In this document: positions 36,058-45,176 of the stretch, piece by piece | Numbering within the stretch: position 1 is the stretch's first letter | Layout of the letters: each line of letters starts with the position of its first letter | Source of the DNA: UA16 sp002292325 | Lineage (GTDB): Bacteria > Bacteroidota > Bacteroidia > Flavobacteriales_D > Sanyastnellaceae | Assembly (NCBI GenBank): GCA_943788645.1 | Contig: CALSRC010000010.1 | Span: 186,001 to 250,000, forward strand | Length of the DNA: 64,000 nt | Direction of reading: 5' to 3' | Translations under genes and position numbers: made by a program | Notes under the pieces: generated by a model | Told to the model about the DNA's origin: nothing | What the model saw: the letters and a program-made list of their open reading frames with translations, nothing else | Databases searched by the model: none

Positions 36058-37050
36058 TCACTCTTTGTCGAGTTTGTACTTGCTCACGTCCATTCCGAAC
36101 GAGAGATTCTTGTTCTCGACCAAATCCTCTAATTCCGTCAGGGACTTCTTACCGAAGTTACGGAATTTCAACAGGTCGTTTTTATTGTAGCTCACCAGTT
36201 CACCCAACGTCTCGATGTCCGCTGCCTTCAAGCAGTTCAATGCTCGAACACTGAGGTCCATATCACTCAGTTTGGTCTTGAGCAACTGACGCATATGCAA
36301 ACTGGTCTCATCAAATTCTTCCACCTCTACGCGCTCTTCAAGCTCAAGCGAAATACGCTCGTCACTGAATAACATGAAGTGTTGGATCAAAATTTTCGCA
36401 GACTCTTGAAGTGCATCCTTTGGAGAAATACTTCCATCGCACTCAATCTGCAAGATGAGCTTCTCATAATCCGTTCGCTGCTCTACTCGGAAATTTTCTA
36501 CCTCGTATTGAACGTTTCGGATTGGCGTGAAAATCGAATCCATCGCGATTGTGCCTAAAGATGCACCTTCTCGCTTGTTATCATCCGCTTGAACATAACC
36601 GCGACCTTTTCCAATCGCAATCTCGATTGTTAGGTTCACTGATTCGTCCATGTTGCAGATTACATGATCCGGATTCATGACCTGGAAGGCAGATGTGAAT
36701 TGACCTATGTCGCCAGCAGTAAAGGTCTTTTGACCGCTTACTTTGACAGTCACTGTCTCACCTTCTGAGCCTTCGATTTGTCGCTTGAAACGCACTTGCT
36801 TCAAGTTCAAAATCATCTCTGTCACGTCCTCTTGAACGCCTTTCACAGTTGAATACTCGTGCTCTACGTTTTCCACTTTAATGCCCGTGATGGCATAGCC
36901 TTCAAGGGAGGACAATAAAATTCGACGTAGGGCATTACCTACTGTTATGCCAAATCCTGGCTCGAGCGGACGGAATTCAAATGTGCCGTTGAACTCAGTC
37001 GAGTCCAACATAATCACCTTGTCTGGTTTCTGGAAATCTAGAATAGCCAT
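36058..37050 (-). CDS. rpoA: RNA polymerase subunit alpha
   Basis: Nucleates RNA polymerase assembly and contacts promoters and activators. It has 330 residues. The N-terminal assembly domain has GFGITVGNALRRILLSSLEG; the C-terminal domain has SVRALNCLKAADIETLGELV and LRNFGKKSL-like helix-hairpin-helix sequence (KFRNFGKKSLTELE). It lies between rpsD (18 bases) and rplQ (4 bases), in the usual alpha-operon order. Confidence 0.98.
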   Translation of the reverse strand: MAILDFQKPDKVIMLDSTEFNGTFEFRPLEPGFGITVGNALRRILLSSLEGYAITGIKVENVEHEYSTVKGVQEDVTEMILNLKQVRFKRQIEGSEGETVTVKVSGQKTFTAGDIGQFTSAFQVMNPDHVICNMDESVNLTIEIAIGKGRGYVQADDNKREGASLGTIAMDSIFTPIRNVQYEVENFRVEQRTDYEKLILQIECDGSISPKDALQESAKILIQHFMLFSDERISLELEERVEVEEFDETSLHMRQLLKTKLSDMDLSVRALNCLKAADIETLGELVSYNKNDLLKFRNFGKKSLTELEDLVENKNLSFGMDVSKYKLDKE

Positions 37051-37068
37051 TTGCTTGAGGGATTTGGT

Positions 37069-37674
37069 TTACTTAGAGTACAATTCGACGATGAGCGACT
37101 CCTTGATGTTTTCAGGGATTTGCTCACGCGATGGAACACTGATGAACGTGCCGGCCATGTTTTGAACATTCCAGTCGAGCCATTCAAGACGCTTTGGAGC
37201 AGCGCCCAAAGCGCTCGTGATCACGACCATGGATTTGCTCTTCTCACGCACAGCAACCACATCACCGGGTCGCATTCGGTAGGACGGGATATTCACAACG
37301 TGACCGTTCACCATGATGTGACGGTGAGTCACGAGTTGACGTGCACCACGACGAGAATTCGCGATGCCCAATCGGAACACCACATTGTCCAGTCTGCTTT
37401 CGCAGAATTGGAGCAAAATCTCACCGGTAATGCCCGGTCGTGCATTGGCTTGCTTAAACATATTGGAGAACTGCTTCTCCAAGATTCCGTAGGTATACTT
37501 TGCTTTTTGCTTTTCAGCAAGCTGCACAGAATATTCAGATTCTTTCTTTCGGCGGCGAGTATTGCCGTGTTGGCCTGGTCCATAAGGACGGCGCTCAAGC
37601 GCTTTGTCTGGGCCGAAAATCGCCTCTTTAAATCGGCGACTAATTTTAGATTTGGGTCCGCGGTAACGTGCCAT
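37069..37674 (-). CDS. rpsD: Ribosomal protein S4
   Basis: A primary 16S rRNA-binding protein of the small subunit. It has 201 residues, begins MARYRGPKSKISRRF, and has the S4 RNA-binding motif around SRRGARQLVTHRHIMVNG. The N-terminal zinc cysteines of some S4 proteins are absent, as in other zinc-free forms. In Escherichia coli S4 represses this operon; nothing here shows whether that holds. Gap to rpsK is 34 bases. Confidence 0.97.
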   Translation of the reverse strand: MARYRGPKSKISRRFKEAIFGPDKALERRPYGPGQHGNTRRRKKESEYSVQLAEKQKAKYTYGILEKQFSNMFKQANARPGITGEILLQFCESRLDNVVFRLGIANSRRGARQLVTHRHIMVNGHVVNIPSYRMRPGDVVAVREKSKSMVVITSALGAAPKRLEWLDWNVQNMAGTFISVPSREQIPENIKESLIVELYSK

Positions 37675-37708
37675 ATCGTTTTACTGTTCTTTGATTCGAC
37701 GATGAGGA

Positions 37709-38092
37709 TTAAACGCGACGACGCTTTGGTGGGCGGCATCCGTTGTGCGGGAATGGTGTAGCATCGATGATCTCGATGATCTCAATTCCCATGTTGTGTA
37801 AAGCACGCATGGCACTTTCGCGTCCGGCACCAGGGCCTTTAACGTAAGCGCGAATTTTGCGCAATCCAAGTTCATGTGCTTCGCGACCGCAATCTTCCGC
37901 TGCTACTTGAGCCGCGTATGGCGTGTTCTTCTTGGAGCCCCGGAAACCCATCTTTCCGGCACTGGACCATGAAATCACTTGGCCATTGTTATTGGTCAAC
38001 GAAATGATGATGTTGTTGAAGGATGAGTGGATGTGGACTTGACCTGTGGCCTCCACAACGACTTTCTTCTTTTTCTTGACGTTTTTCGCCAT
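37709..38092 (-). CDS. rpsK: Ribosomal protein S11
   Basis: A platform protein of the small subunit. It has 127 residues with typical HIHSSFNNIIISLTNNNG, the SSAGKMGFRGSKKNTPYAAQ region and the C-terminal NGCRPPKRRRV. It lies between rpsM (49 bases) and rpsD, in normal alpha-operon order. Confidence 0.98.
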   Translation of the reverse strand: MAKNVKKKKKVVVEATGQVHIHSSFNNIIISLTNNNGQVISWSSAGKMGFRGSKKNTPYAAQVAAEDCGREAHELGLRKIRAYVKGPGAGRESAMRALHNMGIEIIEIIDATPFPHNGCRPPKRRRV

Positions 38093-38141
38093 CGTCTTAA
38101 TTTTTAGGTGATCAGCTCCTTTCGAAGCTCAGTAAATGCGA

Positions 38142-38510
38142 TTATTTCTTCTTGTTAGCTACCGTCTTACGCTTTCCTTTGCGCGTGCGGGAGTTATTCT
38201 TCGTGCGCTGTCCTCGCAACGGCAAGCCGTTACGGTGACGGATGCCTCGGTAACTACCGATGTCCATCAAACGCTTGATGTGTGATTGTACCTCTGAGCG
38301 CAATTCACCTTCCACCTTAAATCCAGTGGAAATGGCGTTTCGAACAGAGCCGATTTCTTCGTCGGTCCAATCTTCAACTTTTTTGTGTTCGGACACTCCA
38401 CATTCCGCGAGCAATTCTGATGCGCGGCTACGGCCAATACCGTAGATGTATGTGAGTGCAATAACTCCGCGTTTGTTGCGGGGGATATCTATACCAGCTA
38501 TACGTGCCAT
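38142..38510 (-). CDS. rpsM: Ribosomal protein S13
   Basis: A small-subunit head protein that contacts L5 and tRNA. It has 122 residues. I place the start at the ATG at 38510 (MARIAGIDIPRNKRGVIALT), which matches the family; the six codons upstream do not. The signature GIRHRNGLPLRGQRTKNNSR is present with a Lys-rich end. Confidence 0.98.
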   Translation of the reverse strand: MARIAGIDIPRNKRGVIALTYIYGIGRSRASELLAECGVSEHKKVEDWTDEEIGSVRNAISTGFKVEGELRSEVQSHIKRLMDIGSYRGIRHRNGLPLRGQRTKNNSRTRKGKRKTVANKKK

Positions 38511-38536
38511 GGGCGATGGGTTTCGCAAAATCAGGA

Positions 38537-38653
38537 TTAACCCTGACGTTGCTTCATTTTAGGATTCTTCTTGTTAATGACGTACAAGCGGCCTTTCCGA
38601 CGCACGATTTTGCAATCGGCAGTACGCTTTTTGAGGGAAGCACGGACTTTCAT
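38537..38653 (-). CDS. rpmJ: Ribosomal protein L36
   Basis: A 38-residue large-subunit protein beginning MKVRASLKKRTADCKIVRRK and ending NPKMKQRQG. Only one cysteine is present, so the zinc ribbon of the four-ligand form is lost, as in other zinc-free L36 proteins. It lies 7 bases after infA and 26 before rpsM. Confidence 0.96.
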   Translation of the reverse strand: MKVRASLKKRTADCKIVRRKGRLYVINKKNPKMKQRQG

Positions 38654-38660
38654 AGTGCAA

Positions 38661-38882
38661 TTATTTCTTGTATCTGAACGAAATTCGACCCTTGGTCAAA
38701 TCATAAGGAGACATGTCCACGCGCACGCGATCACCGGGCAAAATCTTGATGTAATACATCCGCATTTTGCCTGAGATGTGGGCAGTTATAATGTGCCCGT
38801 TTTCCAATTCCACTCGGAACATTGCATTTGACAATGCCTCGAGGATTGTACCGTCTTGCGTTATGGACGCTTGTTTGGCCAT
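38661..38882 (-). CDS. infA: Translation initiation factor IF-1
   Basis: A 73-residue OB-fold protein that binds the 30S A site during initiation. It begins MAKQASITQDGTILEALSNA and has FRVELENGHIITAHISGKMR and LPGDRVRVDMSPYDLTKGRI, all standard. It lies between map and rpmJ as in other Bacteroidota. Confidence 0.98.
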   Translation of the reverse strand: MAKQASITQDGTILEALSNAMFRVELENGHIITAHISGKMRMYYIKILPGDRVRVDMSPYDLTKGRISFRYKK

Positions 38883-38911
38883 ATGATTTAATATCTGGTT
38901 AAAATTTCGTT

Positions 38912-39700
38912 TTAGTGTAGTAAGACTTTTTCTATTTCATCAAAACTTGAGAGAACGTCCGCCTGGTCTTTGCGCACCACGATATCGTGTTCAAAGTGCG
39001 CACTTACCTTGCGGTCTGCCGTCACGATCGTCCAGCCATCTTCCATATGGAAGACATCCTTTCGACCTAGATTGATCATGGGTTCAATGGCTAAAACCAT
39101 TCCATCCATCAGCCGTGGACCGTTGCCGCGGCGACCGTAATTGGGTACCTCCGGTGCTTCGTGCAACGAACGTCCCAACCCATGACCTACCAATTCCCGA
39201 ACAACCCCGTAGCCATTGTTTTCCGCATGCTGTTGACAGGCAAATCCGATATCTCCGATTCGCTTCCCAACGACTGCTTGTTCAATAGCAAGACGAAGGC
39301 ATTCTTTGGTGACGTCTAGTAGCTGCTGAATTTCTGGAGCAATCTCGCCCACCGCAAAGGTGTACGCACTGTCTCCATAGAATTCATTCTTCAACACCCC
39401 GCAATCAATTGACACAATGTCACCTTCTTCAAGGGGACGGTCATCGGGGATGCCATGCACCACGGCTTCATTTACCGAGGTACATAAGGAATTTGGAAAA
39501 CCTCCATATCCCTTGAATCCTGGCTCGGCACCGTGATCGCGGATAAATTCCTCGGCCACAGCATCAAGCTCTAGCGTTGTGACACCCGGACGAATCCTTT
39601 GTGCCACAGCAGCTAACGTTTTCCCAACAAGCAAAGAACTTTCCCGAAGGAGCTCAACCTCTTCGTCCGTTTTAATGTGCACGCGTCGGCCGAAACTCAT
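38912..39700 (-). CDS. map: Methionine aminopeptidase, type I
   Basis: Removes the N-terminal methionine from new proteins. It has 262 residues. Metal ligands are in SIDCGVLKNEFYGDSAYTF (two Asp), GHGLGRSLHEAPEV (His), LAIEPM (Glu) and HFEHDIVV (Glu); the substrate-binding His is in NEAVVHGIPD. It lies 6 bases after secY. Confidence 0.97.
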   Translation of the reverse strand: MSFGRRVHIKTDEEVELLRESSLLVGKTLAAVAQRIRPGVTTLELDAVAEEFIRDHGAEPGFKGYGGFPNSLCTSVNEAVVHGIPDDRPLEEGDIVSIDCGVLKNEFYGDSAYTFAVGEIAPEIQQLLDVTKECLRLAIEQAVVGKRIGDIGFACQQHAENNGYGVVRELVGHGLGRSLHEAPEVPNYGRRGNGPRLMDGMVLAIEPMINLGRKDVFHMEDGWTIVTADRKVSAHFEHDIVVRKDQADVLSSFDEIEKVLLH

Positions 39701-39706
39701 TTCAGG

Positions 39707-41056
39707 TTATCCCGTAATGCCGCCCACAGGTGACTGTGGTCGACCACGCAATTTCCCAGATTTCATCAACCCGTCATAATGACGAGAAAGCAAGTAGCTT
39801 TCAATTTGTTGAAGGGTATCTAGAATGACTCCCACCATAATCAGCAACGACGTACCGCCGAAGAAAATGGAGAAGCCTTGCGCTTTCGTTAATCCAAGGC
39901 TAAATACAATCGCTGGAAGGATTGCGATAAAAGCCAACATCAATGATCCCGGTAATGTGATATTTGACAATACCCTCTCCAAGAAATCCGCTGTGGGCTT
40001 TCCAGGTTTAACTCCAGGAACAAAACTGTTTTGACGCTTCAAGTCGTCCGCCATTTGATTGGGGTTGACCGTGATCGCCGTGTAGAAGTATGTGAAGACG
40101 ACAATCATCACAAAAAAGATGACGTTGTACCAAAGGCCATTGAAGTCTGCCAGGCTCTGAATAGCAGCGTTATCCTGGAAGGTTTCACTTTGTGTCAAAT
40201 ACAGTGGAACGAACATGATCGCCTGGGCGAAGATGATCGGCATGACACCCGCTGAATTCACTTTCAATGGAATATAGCTCCTTGCACCCTCACCTTGCGG
40301 CAACTGGCTTCCGCCCGTTTGCATCTTGGCCATTTGGACCGGCACCTTGCGCAATGCCTGCACCAAGGCAACACTTGCGCCAATGATGACCAACAGGAAG
40401 GCAATTTCTACCAAGAAGAAGAAAACCGATGAATCAGGGTGGATGAATTCTTGTATGAGCGCCTGAGGGAAAGTCGCAATGATTCCAATCATGATCAGCA
40501 AGGAAATTCCATTGCCCACTCCTTTGTCCGTAATGCGCTCACCGAGCCACATGATCACCAACGTAGAGCATACCAAAATCAAAACGGCACTGAACCACCA
40601 GAACGTCGATGGGTCTGCTACTGCACCTGGTACACCAGCGACCGATGTCGCTAAGTAACCCGGAGCCTGTACCAACGTAATCGCAATGGTCAAAAAGCGG
40701 GTGTATTGATTGATTTTCTTTCGGCCACTTTCACCTTCCGCTTGCATCTTTTGGACCGCTGGAACAGCAATTCCTAAAAGCTGAATAATAATCGAAGCTG
40801 AGATGTAGGGCATGATACCCAGTGCAAAAATGGACGCTCGAGTGAACGCTCCTCCTGTAAAGAGAGAAAGGAGATCACCCAATCCACCGCTTCCTGATTG
40901 AGCCATTTGCTCTGCCAGCACATCACTGTTCACCCCTGGAATCACAATAAATGACCCGATTCGGTAAACCAAAATCAACCCCAAGGTGATTCCGATTTTT
41001 TGGCGCAATTCTTCGTGCTTCCAAATGTTACCGATTTGTGTAAAGAAATTCTTCAT
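39707..41056 (-). CDS. secY: Preprotein translocase subunit SecY
   Basis: The channel subunit of the Sec translocon in the inner membrane. It has 449 residues with ten predicted membrane helices (for example ITLGLILVYRIGSFIVIPGV, PYISASIIIQLLGIAVP). The start is the ATG at 41056 (MKNFFTQIGNIWKHEELRQK). The reading frame continues upstream into rplO, but that part is unlike SecY. It lies 10 bases after rplO. Confidence 0.97.
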   Translation of the reverse strand: MKNFFTQIGNIWKHEELRQKIGITLGLILVYRIGSFIVIPGVNSDVLAEQMAQSGSGGLGDLLSLFTGGAFTRASIFALGIMPYISASIIIQLLGIAVPAVQKMQAEGESGRKKINQYTRFLTIAITLVQAPGYLATSVAGVPGAVADPSTFWWFSAVLILVCSTLVIMWLGERITDKGVGNGISLLIMIGIIATFPQALIQEFIHPDSSVFFFLVEIAFLLVIIGASVALVQALRKVPVQMAKMQTGGSQLPQGEGARSYIPLKVNSAGVMPIIFAQAIMFVPLYLTQSETFQDNAAIQSLADFNGLWYNVIFFVMIVVFTYFYTAITVNPNQMADDLKRQNSFVPGVKPGKPTADFLERVLSNITLPGSLMLAFIAILPAIVFSLGLTKAQGFSIFFGGTSLLIMVGVILDTLQQIESYLLSRHYDGLMKSGKLRGRPQSPVGGITG

Positions 41057-41066
41057 CTGGCAACGT

Positions 41067-41513
41067 TTAGGCTTCAGTAACTTCTCCGCCAGCTGCCTCA
41101 ATGGCTGCCTTCGCAGATGCTGAGAATTTATGTGCCTCAACGGACACACCTGACTTTAACTCTCCACGGCCGAGAATTTTTACGAGGTCACGCTTTCCAG
41201 CTAACCCATTGTCTGTAATATCCGAAAGTGTGATGGCTTTCAGTTTCTTACGATCAATCAATTCTTGGAGTGTATCCAAGTTGATTCCTTTGTACTCCAC
41301 TCGATTCGGATTCGTAAATCCAAACTTGGGCACACGACGTTGAAGCGGCTGTTGTCCACCTTCGAAACCGATTTTGCTCTTGTAACCGGAACGTGATTTC
41401 GCGCCCTTGTGACCACGTGTTGAAGTACCTCCGTGACCGGATCCTTCACCGCGCCCAACTCGCTTGCGCTGCTTCCGAGAACCCTCTGCTGGCTTTAGAT
41501 TGCTGAGATTCAT
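41067..41513 (-). CDS. rplO: Ribosomal protein L15
   Basis: A large-subunit assembly protein of 148 residues. The Gly/Arg-rich N-terminus (KRVGRGEGSGHGGTSTRGHK) and FEGGQQPLQRRVPKFGF are typical; the C-terminal domain ends EAAGGEVTEA. It follows rpmD by 17 bases. Confidence 0.98.
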   Translation of the reverse strand: MNLSNLKPAEGSRKQRKRVGRGEGSGHGGTSTRGHKGAKSRSGYKSKIGFEGGQQPLQRRVPKFGFTNPNRVEYKGINLDTLQELIDRKKLKAITLSDITDNGLAGKRDLVKILGRGELKSGVSVEAHKFSASAKAAIEAAGGEVTEA

Positions 41514-41530
41514 GGCTTTTGCTGGTTAAT

Positions 41531-41710
41531 TTATAGTTCTTCTACCTTGACGAGGTGACTCACTTTTCGGACCATGCCCAAAATTTGTGGAGTCGCTTCG
41601 TGTTCGACAGGATTGTGTAGTTTCTTAATTCCGAGGGCCTGCATAGTGGCCTTCTGACGCTTTGGGCGGTTGATCGCACTGCGCACTTGGGTGATTTTGA
41701 TTTTTCCCAT
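41531..41710 (-). CDS. rpmD: Ribosomal protein L30
   Basis: A small large-subunit protein of 59 residues beginning MGKIKITQVRSAINRPKRQK, with GIKKLHN and the ILGMVRKVSHLVKVEE end typical of L30. It lies between rpsE (12 bases) and rplO (17 bases). Confidence 0.97.
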   Translation of the reverse strand: MGKIKITQVRSAINRPKRQKATMQALGIKKLHNPVEHEATPQILGMVRKVSHLVKVEEL

Positions 41711-41722
41711 GATCTAATGCTA

Positions 41723-42262
41723 TTACCCGTTAAAGACTTTGCTAACTGAGATACCTCGCAGGTCAGCGATATCCTTCGCACTGCGCAGCTCTTGCAACGC
41801 GTTGTACGTCGCTTTCACGACATTGTGAGGATTGCTTGATCCCAAAGACTTCGCGAGAACATCCTTGATGCCTGCACTCTCCAATACAGCTCGCATGGCA
41901 CCACCTGCGATGACACCCGTACCCGGCGATGCCGGACGAATCATCACATGTGCACCCGCATACTTCATCTCCTGAGCGTGTGGGATGGTCCCCTTTACGA
42001 GAGGCACATCAATCATATTCTTCTTCGCATCCTCAATGCCCTTCTGAATCGAAGTGGCAACTTCCCGGCTCTTACCCAAGCCATGACCGACGCGGCCCTT
42101 CTCATCCCCTACCACCATGATAGAGCTAAAGCTGAACGTGCGACCTCCTTTTGTGGTCTTCGCAACACGGTTAATGCCCACCAAGCGCTCCTTCAAATCA
42201 GGATCACCCGTACGAGATTGCTGCTGCTGATCGCGTCCTTTTCGTTGTTGACGTTGTTCCAT
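41723..42262 (-). CDS. rpsE: Ribosomal protein S5
   Basis: A small-subunit protein at the mRNA entry site, linked to decoding accuracy. It has 179 residues. A Gln/Arg-rich N-terminal extension (about 20 residues) precedes the S5 domain (RVAKTTKGGRTFSFSSIMVV) and the C-terminal domain (PGTGVIAGGAMRAVLESAGI). Confidence 0.98.
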   Translation of the reverse strand: MEQRQQRKGRDQQQQSRTGDPDLKERLVGINRVAKTTKGGRTFSFSSIMVVGDEKGRVGHGLGKSREVATSIQKGIEDAKKNMIDVPLVKGTIPHAQEMKYAGAHVMIRPASPGTGVIAGGAMRAVLESAGIKDVLAKSLGSSNPHNVVKATYNALQELRSAKDIADLRGISVSKVFNG

Positions 42263-42268
42263 CTTTCC

Positions 42269-42619
42269 TTAGAATTTGAGCCCTCCTTCGCGGGCAGCTT
42301 CTGCCAGGGTTTTAACCCGACCATGATACAAATAACCGTTTCGATCAAAAACGACCGTTTCAATTCCGGCAGACTTCGCTTTCTCTGCAATCATTTTTCC
42401 AACTTGCTTGGCTTGGTCCAGTTTTGGTCCATTCGCCTCTTCAGCTCCTAACGAAGCTGCAGCTGCGAGGGTGCGGCCAGCACGGTCGTCAATGATTTGC
42501 GCATAGATCTGCTTATTACTGCGGAAAACCGATAACCTCGGACAATCTGCCGTTCCTTGAATTTTGCCCCGTACGCGACGCTTAATTCGGTTGCGAGCGA
42601 ATGTTTTTTTCGTTCCCAT
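42269..42619 (-). CDS. rplR: Ribosomal protein L18
   Basis: A 5S rRNA-binding large-subunit protein of 116 residues. RLSVFRSNKQIYAQIIDD and VVFDRNGYLYHGRVKTLAEA are standard. The arginine-rich N-terminus contacts rRNA. Confidence 0.98.
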   Translation of the reverse strand: MGTKKTFARNRIKRRVRGKIQGTADCPRLSVFRSNKQIYAQIIDDRAGRTLAAAASLGAEEANGPKLDQAKQVGKMIAEKAKSAGIETVVFDRNGYLYHGRVKTLAEAAREGGLKF

Positions 42620-42628
42620 GAGTCTCGA

Positions 42629-43180
42629 TTATTTAGCTGCTGTCTTACCTGCCTTCCGACGAATCTGCTCCCCTGCATAGCGAACACCTTTGCCTTTGTA
42701 AGGCTCAGGCTTGCGCAAAGATCGAATCTTTGCTGCCACTGTACCGATGAGCTGTTTGTCGTGAGAGCTCAATTTCACATAAGGCCTTTCGCCTTTCTTC
42801 GTATCTGCTTCTAACTTGATTTCTTGCGGCAAGCGCATGACAATCTGGTGACTAAATCCCAATGCCAACGTCAGGTCTTGACCTGAAGAAGATGCACGGA
42901 ATCCAACACCCACTAATTCCAATGTTATGGAGAAGCCGTTGGTCACGCCTTCAACCATGTTATTTACCAAAGCACGATACAGTCCGTGCTTTGAACGATC
43001 GTCCTTGTGGTCTGACGAACGCGTAAACGTGAGAACATTGTCCTGAAGCTCCATACCGATTTTTTCATCGATAATTTGCTCAAGTTCCCCTTTGGGGCCT
43101 TTTACCTTCACCGTCGTTCCATGCAGCGTTAAGGTAACGCCGTCAGGTACAACAATGGGTGATTTTCCTATCCGTGACAT
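42629..43180 (-). CDS. rplF: Ribosomal protein L6
   Basis: A large-subunit protein near the sarcin-ricin loop. It has 183 residues with both L6 domains: MSRIGKSPIVVPDGVTL at the start and the signature PEPYKGKGVRYAGEQIRRKAGK at the end. Confidence 0.98.
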   Translation of the reverse strand: MSRIGKSPIVVPDGVTLTLHGTTVKVKGPKGELEQIIDEKIGMELQDNVLTFTRSSDHKDDRSKHGLYRALVNNMVEGVTNGFSITLELVGVGFRASSSGQDLTLALGFSHQIVMRLPQEIKLEADTKKGERPYVKLSSHDKQLIGTVAAKIRSLRKPEPYKGKGVRYAGEQIRRKAGKTAAK

Positions 43181-43198
43181 AATGCTGTTCTTTCTAAA

Positions 43199-43597
43199 TC
43201 AGTAAACGGTGCAAACTACCTCTCCCCCGATGTTCATCTTTCGGGCTTCCTTATCGGTCATCAAACCTTTCGAAGTAGAGACGATTGATACACCTAAGCC
43301 ATTCAAAACACGTGGCAAATCATCGGAACTTGCGTATTGACGCAAACCCGGACGCGAAACACGCTGCAATTCAGTGATGGCCGGACGTTTCGTCTTGCTA
43401 TCATATCGCAATGCAATCTTAATGGTGCCTTGGTATCCCTCGTCATCGAATTTAAAATTCAAGATGTACCCTTTGTCAAACAAAATTCGGGTCATCTCCT
43501 TTTTCATGTTCGAAGCGGGAATTTCCACGACTTTATGACCGGCCATTTGCGCATTGCGGATGCGGGTCAAGTAATCTGCTATCGGATCAGTATTCAT
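43199..43597 (-). CDS. rpsH: Ribosomal protein S8
   Basis: A primary 16S rRNA binder of 132 residues. The start MNTDPIADYLTRIRNAQMAG and C-terminal GVSIVSTSKGLMTDKEARK are diagnostic. S8 represses the spc operon in Escherichia coli; whether it does so here cannot be seen. Confidence 0.98.
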   Translation of the reverse strand: MNTDPIADYLTRIRNAQMAGHKVVEIPASNMKKEMTRILFDKGYILNFKFDDEGYQGTIKIALRYDSKTKRPAITELQRVSRPGLRQYASSDDLPRVLNGLGVSIVSTSKGLMTDKEARKMNIGGEVVCTVY

Positions 43598-43618
43598 AAT
43601 CTTCAGTCTAATCGTGGG

Positions 43619-43888
43619 TTACCAACTTGCTTTCTTAACACCCGGGATTTTTCCCGATAAGGCCATCTTACGGAACAAGACTCGCGACACGCCAAATTGG
43701 CGCATATAACCACGAGGTCGTCCAGTGATTTGGCATCGATTGTGCATCCGCACGGCTGCGCTGTTGGGTGGAAGCTTTTGCAAACCTTCCCAATCACCTG
43801 CTGCCTTCAAAGCCGCACGCTTTTCAGCATACTTGGCTACCATTCGAGCCCGCTTGCGCTCACGCGCTTTCATTGATTCCTTCGCCAT
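43619..43888 (-). CDS. rpsN: Ribosomal protein S14 (zinc-free form)
   Basis: A small-subunit head protein of 89 residues, the longer form with one cysteine (NRCQITGRPRGYMRQFGVSR) rather than the four-cysteine zinc form. It starts 1 base after the rplE stop. Confidence 0.98.
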   Translation of the reverse strand: MAKESMKARERKRARMVAKYAEKRAALKAAGDWEGLQKLPPNSAAVRMHNRCQITGRPRGYMRQFGVSRVLFRKMALSGKIPGVKKASW

Positions 43889-43889
43889 C

Positions 43890-44441
43890 TTAGTTCTTTT
43901 TGAAGGGGAAACCGAAACCTTCGAGCAGTGCTTGCGCCTCCTCGTCCGTTTTCGCTGTTGTTACAATCGTAATATCCATTCCATTGAAAAACTTCACCTC
44001 GTCCAGGTTGATTTCAGGGAAAATGACCTGCTCTTTCACTCCAAAAGTGAAGTTGCCTCGGCCATCAAATCCTTTCGCGTTGATACCTTGGAAATCACGG
44101 GTACGCGGCAATGAAATAGCGATCAAACGATCCAAAAATTCAAACATTTTTCCTCGACGTAAGGTGACGCGCGCGCCAATTGGCATGCCTTTTCTCAACT
44201 TAAAGTTGGAGACGTCCTTGGTCGAAATCGTCTGCACAGCCTTTTGACCCGCTACGCGCGACATCTCATCTGTTGCATATTCGACGATTTTCTTATCCGC
44301 AATGGCTTTTCCAAGCCCTTGGTTCAAACATATCTTGGCGACGCGGGGTACCTGCATCACACTCTTATACTCGAAGCGCTCTGTGAGGCTAGGTATAATT
44401 TCCTCAGCGTACTGAGTTTGGAGGCGTGGAATGTAACTCAT
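43890..44441 (-). CDS. rplE: Ribosomal protein L5
   Basis: A central-protuberance protein that binds 5S rRNA and touches S13 and P-site tRNA. It has 183 residues: VPRVAKICLNQGLGKA, then GARVTLRRGKMFEFLDRLI and EGFGFPFKKN. I start at the ATG at 44441; one codon further upstream is also ATG. The restored rplX stop (TGA) shares its A with this ATG, implying translational coupling. Confidence 0.97.
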   Translation of the reverse strand: MSYIPRLQTQYAEEIIPSLTERFEYKSVMQVPRVAKICLNQGLGKAIADKKIVEYATDEMSRVAGQKAVQTISTKDVSNFKLRKGMPIGARVTLRRGKMFEFLDRLIAISLPRTRDFQGINAKGFDGRGNFTFGVKEQVIFPEINLDEVKFFNGMDITIVTTAKTDEEAQALLEGFGFPFKKN

Positions 44442-44762
44442 CACTTCAGCTCCTCATTGGTTTTCTTTGAATAACGAACGAGCTTGCCTTCGTCTCCACG
44501 GACGACGACCAACTCGAGTGGCATTTCCAGCAGCGTCCACGACCATCACATTTGAAATGTGAATGCCGGCTTCCATGCTTTCAATTCCTCCTTGCGGGTT
44601 AGCAGGTCCAGGCTTGATATGCTTCTTCACCATATTCACGCCTTCAATCTTCACACGATCGGACTTGCGATCGACGGACATCACCGTTCCTTGCTTGCCT
44701 TTGCTTCCGCCGGCAATTACCTTGACGGAATCTCCTTTTTTTACTTTTACTCGCTTGTACAT
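44441..44762 (-). CDS. rplX: Ribosomal protein L24, frameshifted at the C-terminus
   Basis: A large-subunit assembly-initiator protein. The start is the ATG at 44762 (MYKRVKVKKGDSVKVIAGGS). As given, the frame changes at a GG (44500-44501, plus strand) and ends at 44454 with an unusual Arg/Trp-rich tail. Removing one of the two bases gives EGKLVRYSKKTNEELK after RVGRR, the normal L24 end, and a TGA that overlaps the rplE start. An extra base in the sequence is the simplest explanation; a tolerated C-terminal change is possible. Confidence 0.93.
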
Positions 44763-44772
44763 GTCTTCCGAA

Positions 44773-45141
44773 TTAAAGTACCTCTGGGGCCAGTGAGACA
44801 ATTTTCATAAAGTCCTTTTCACGAAGCTCACGAGCTACAGGGCCGAAAATCCGCGTTCCGCGCATTTCGCCGTTGGCATTCAACAACACTATTGCGTTGT
44901 CGTCGAATCGGATATACGATCCGTCTGCACGACGCACTGATTTCTTCGTACGAACCACGACGCCTTTCGATACGGCGCCTTTTTTGATGTTACCGTTCGG
45001 TGTCGCCTGCTTGACAGAAACGACAACGGTATCCCCGATGCTTGCATATCGCCGACGTGTACCACCCAACACTCGGATGCAAAGGACCTCCTTTGCTCCG
45101 CTGTTGTCAGCCACCTTCATGCGGGATTCTTGTTGTATCAT
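44773..45141 (-). CDS. rplN: Ribosomal protein L14
   Basis: A large-subunit protein at the subunit interface, 122 residues, beginning MIQQESRMKVADNSGAKEVL, with KKSVRRADGSYIRFDDNAIVL and GPVARELREK. All are standard. Confidence 0.98.
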   Translation of the reverse strand: MIQQESRMKVADNSGAKEVLCIRVLGGTRRRYASIGDTVVVSVKQATPNGNIKKGAVSKGVVVRTKKSVRRADGSYIRFDDNAIVLLNANGEMRGTRIFGPVARELREKDFMKIVSLAPEVL

Positions 45142-45176
45142 CTTTTGATTTCTTTCGCTTTAAAACTCCTACGAGG

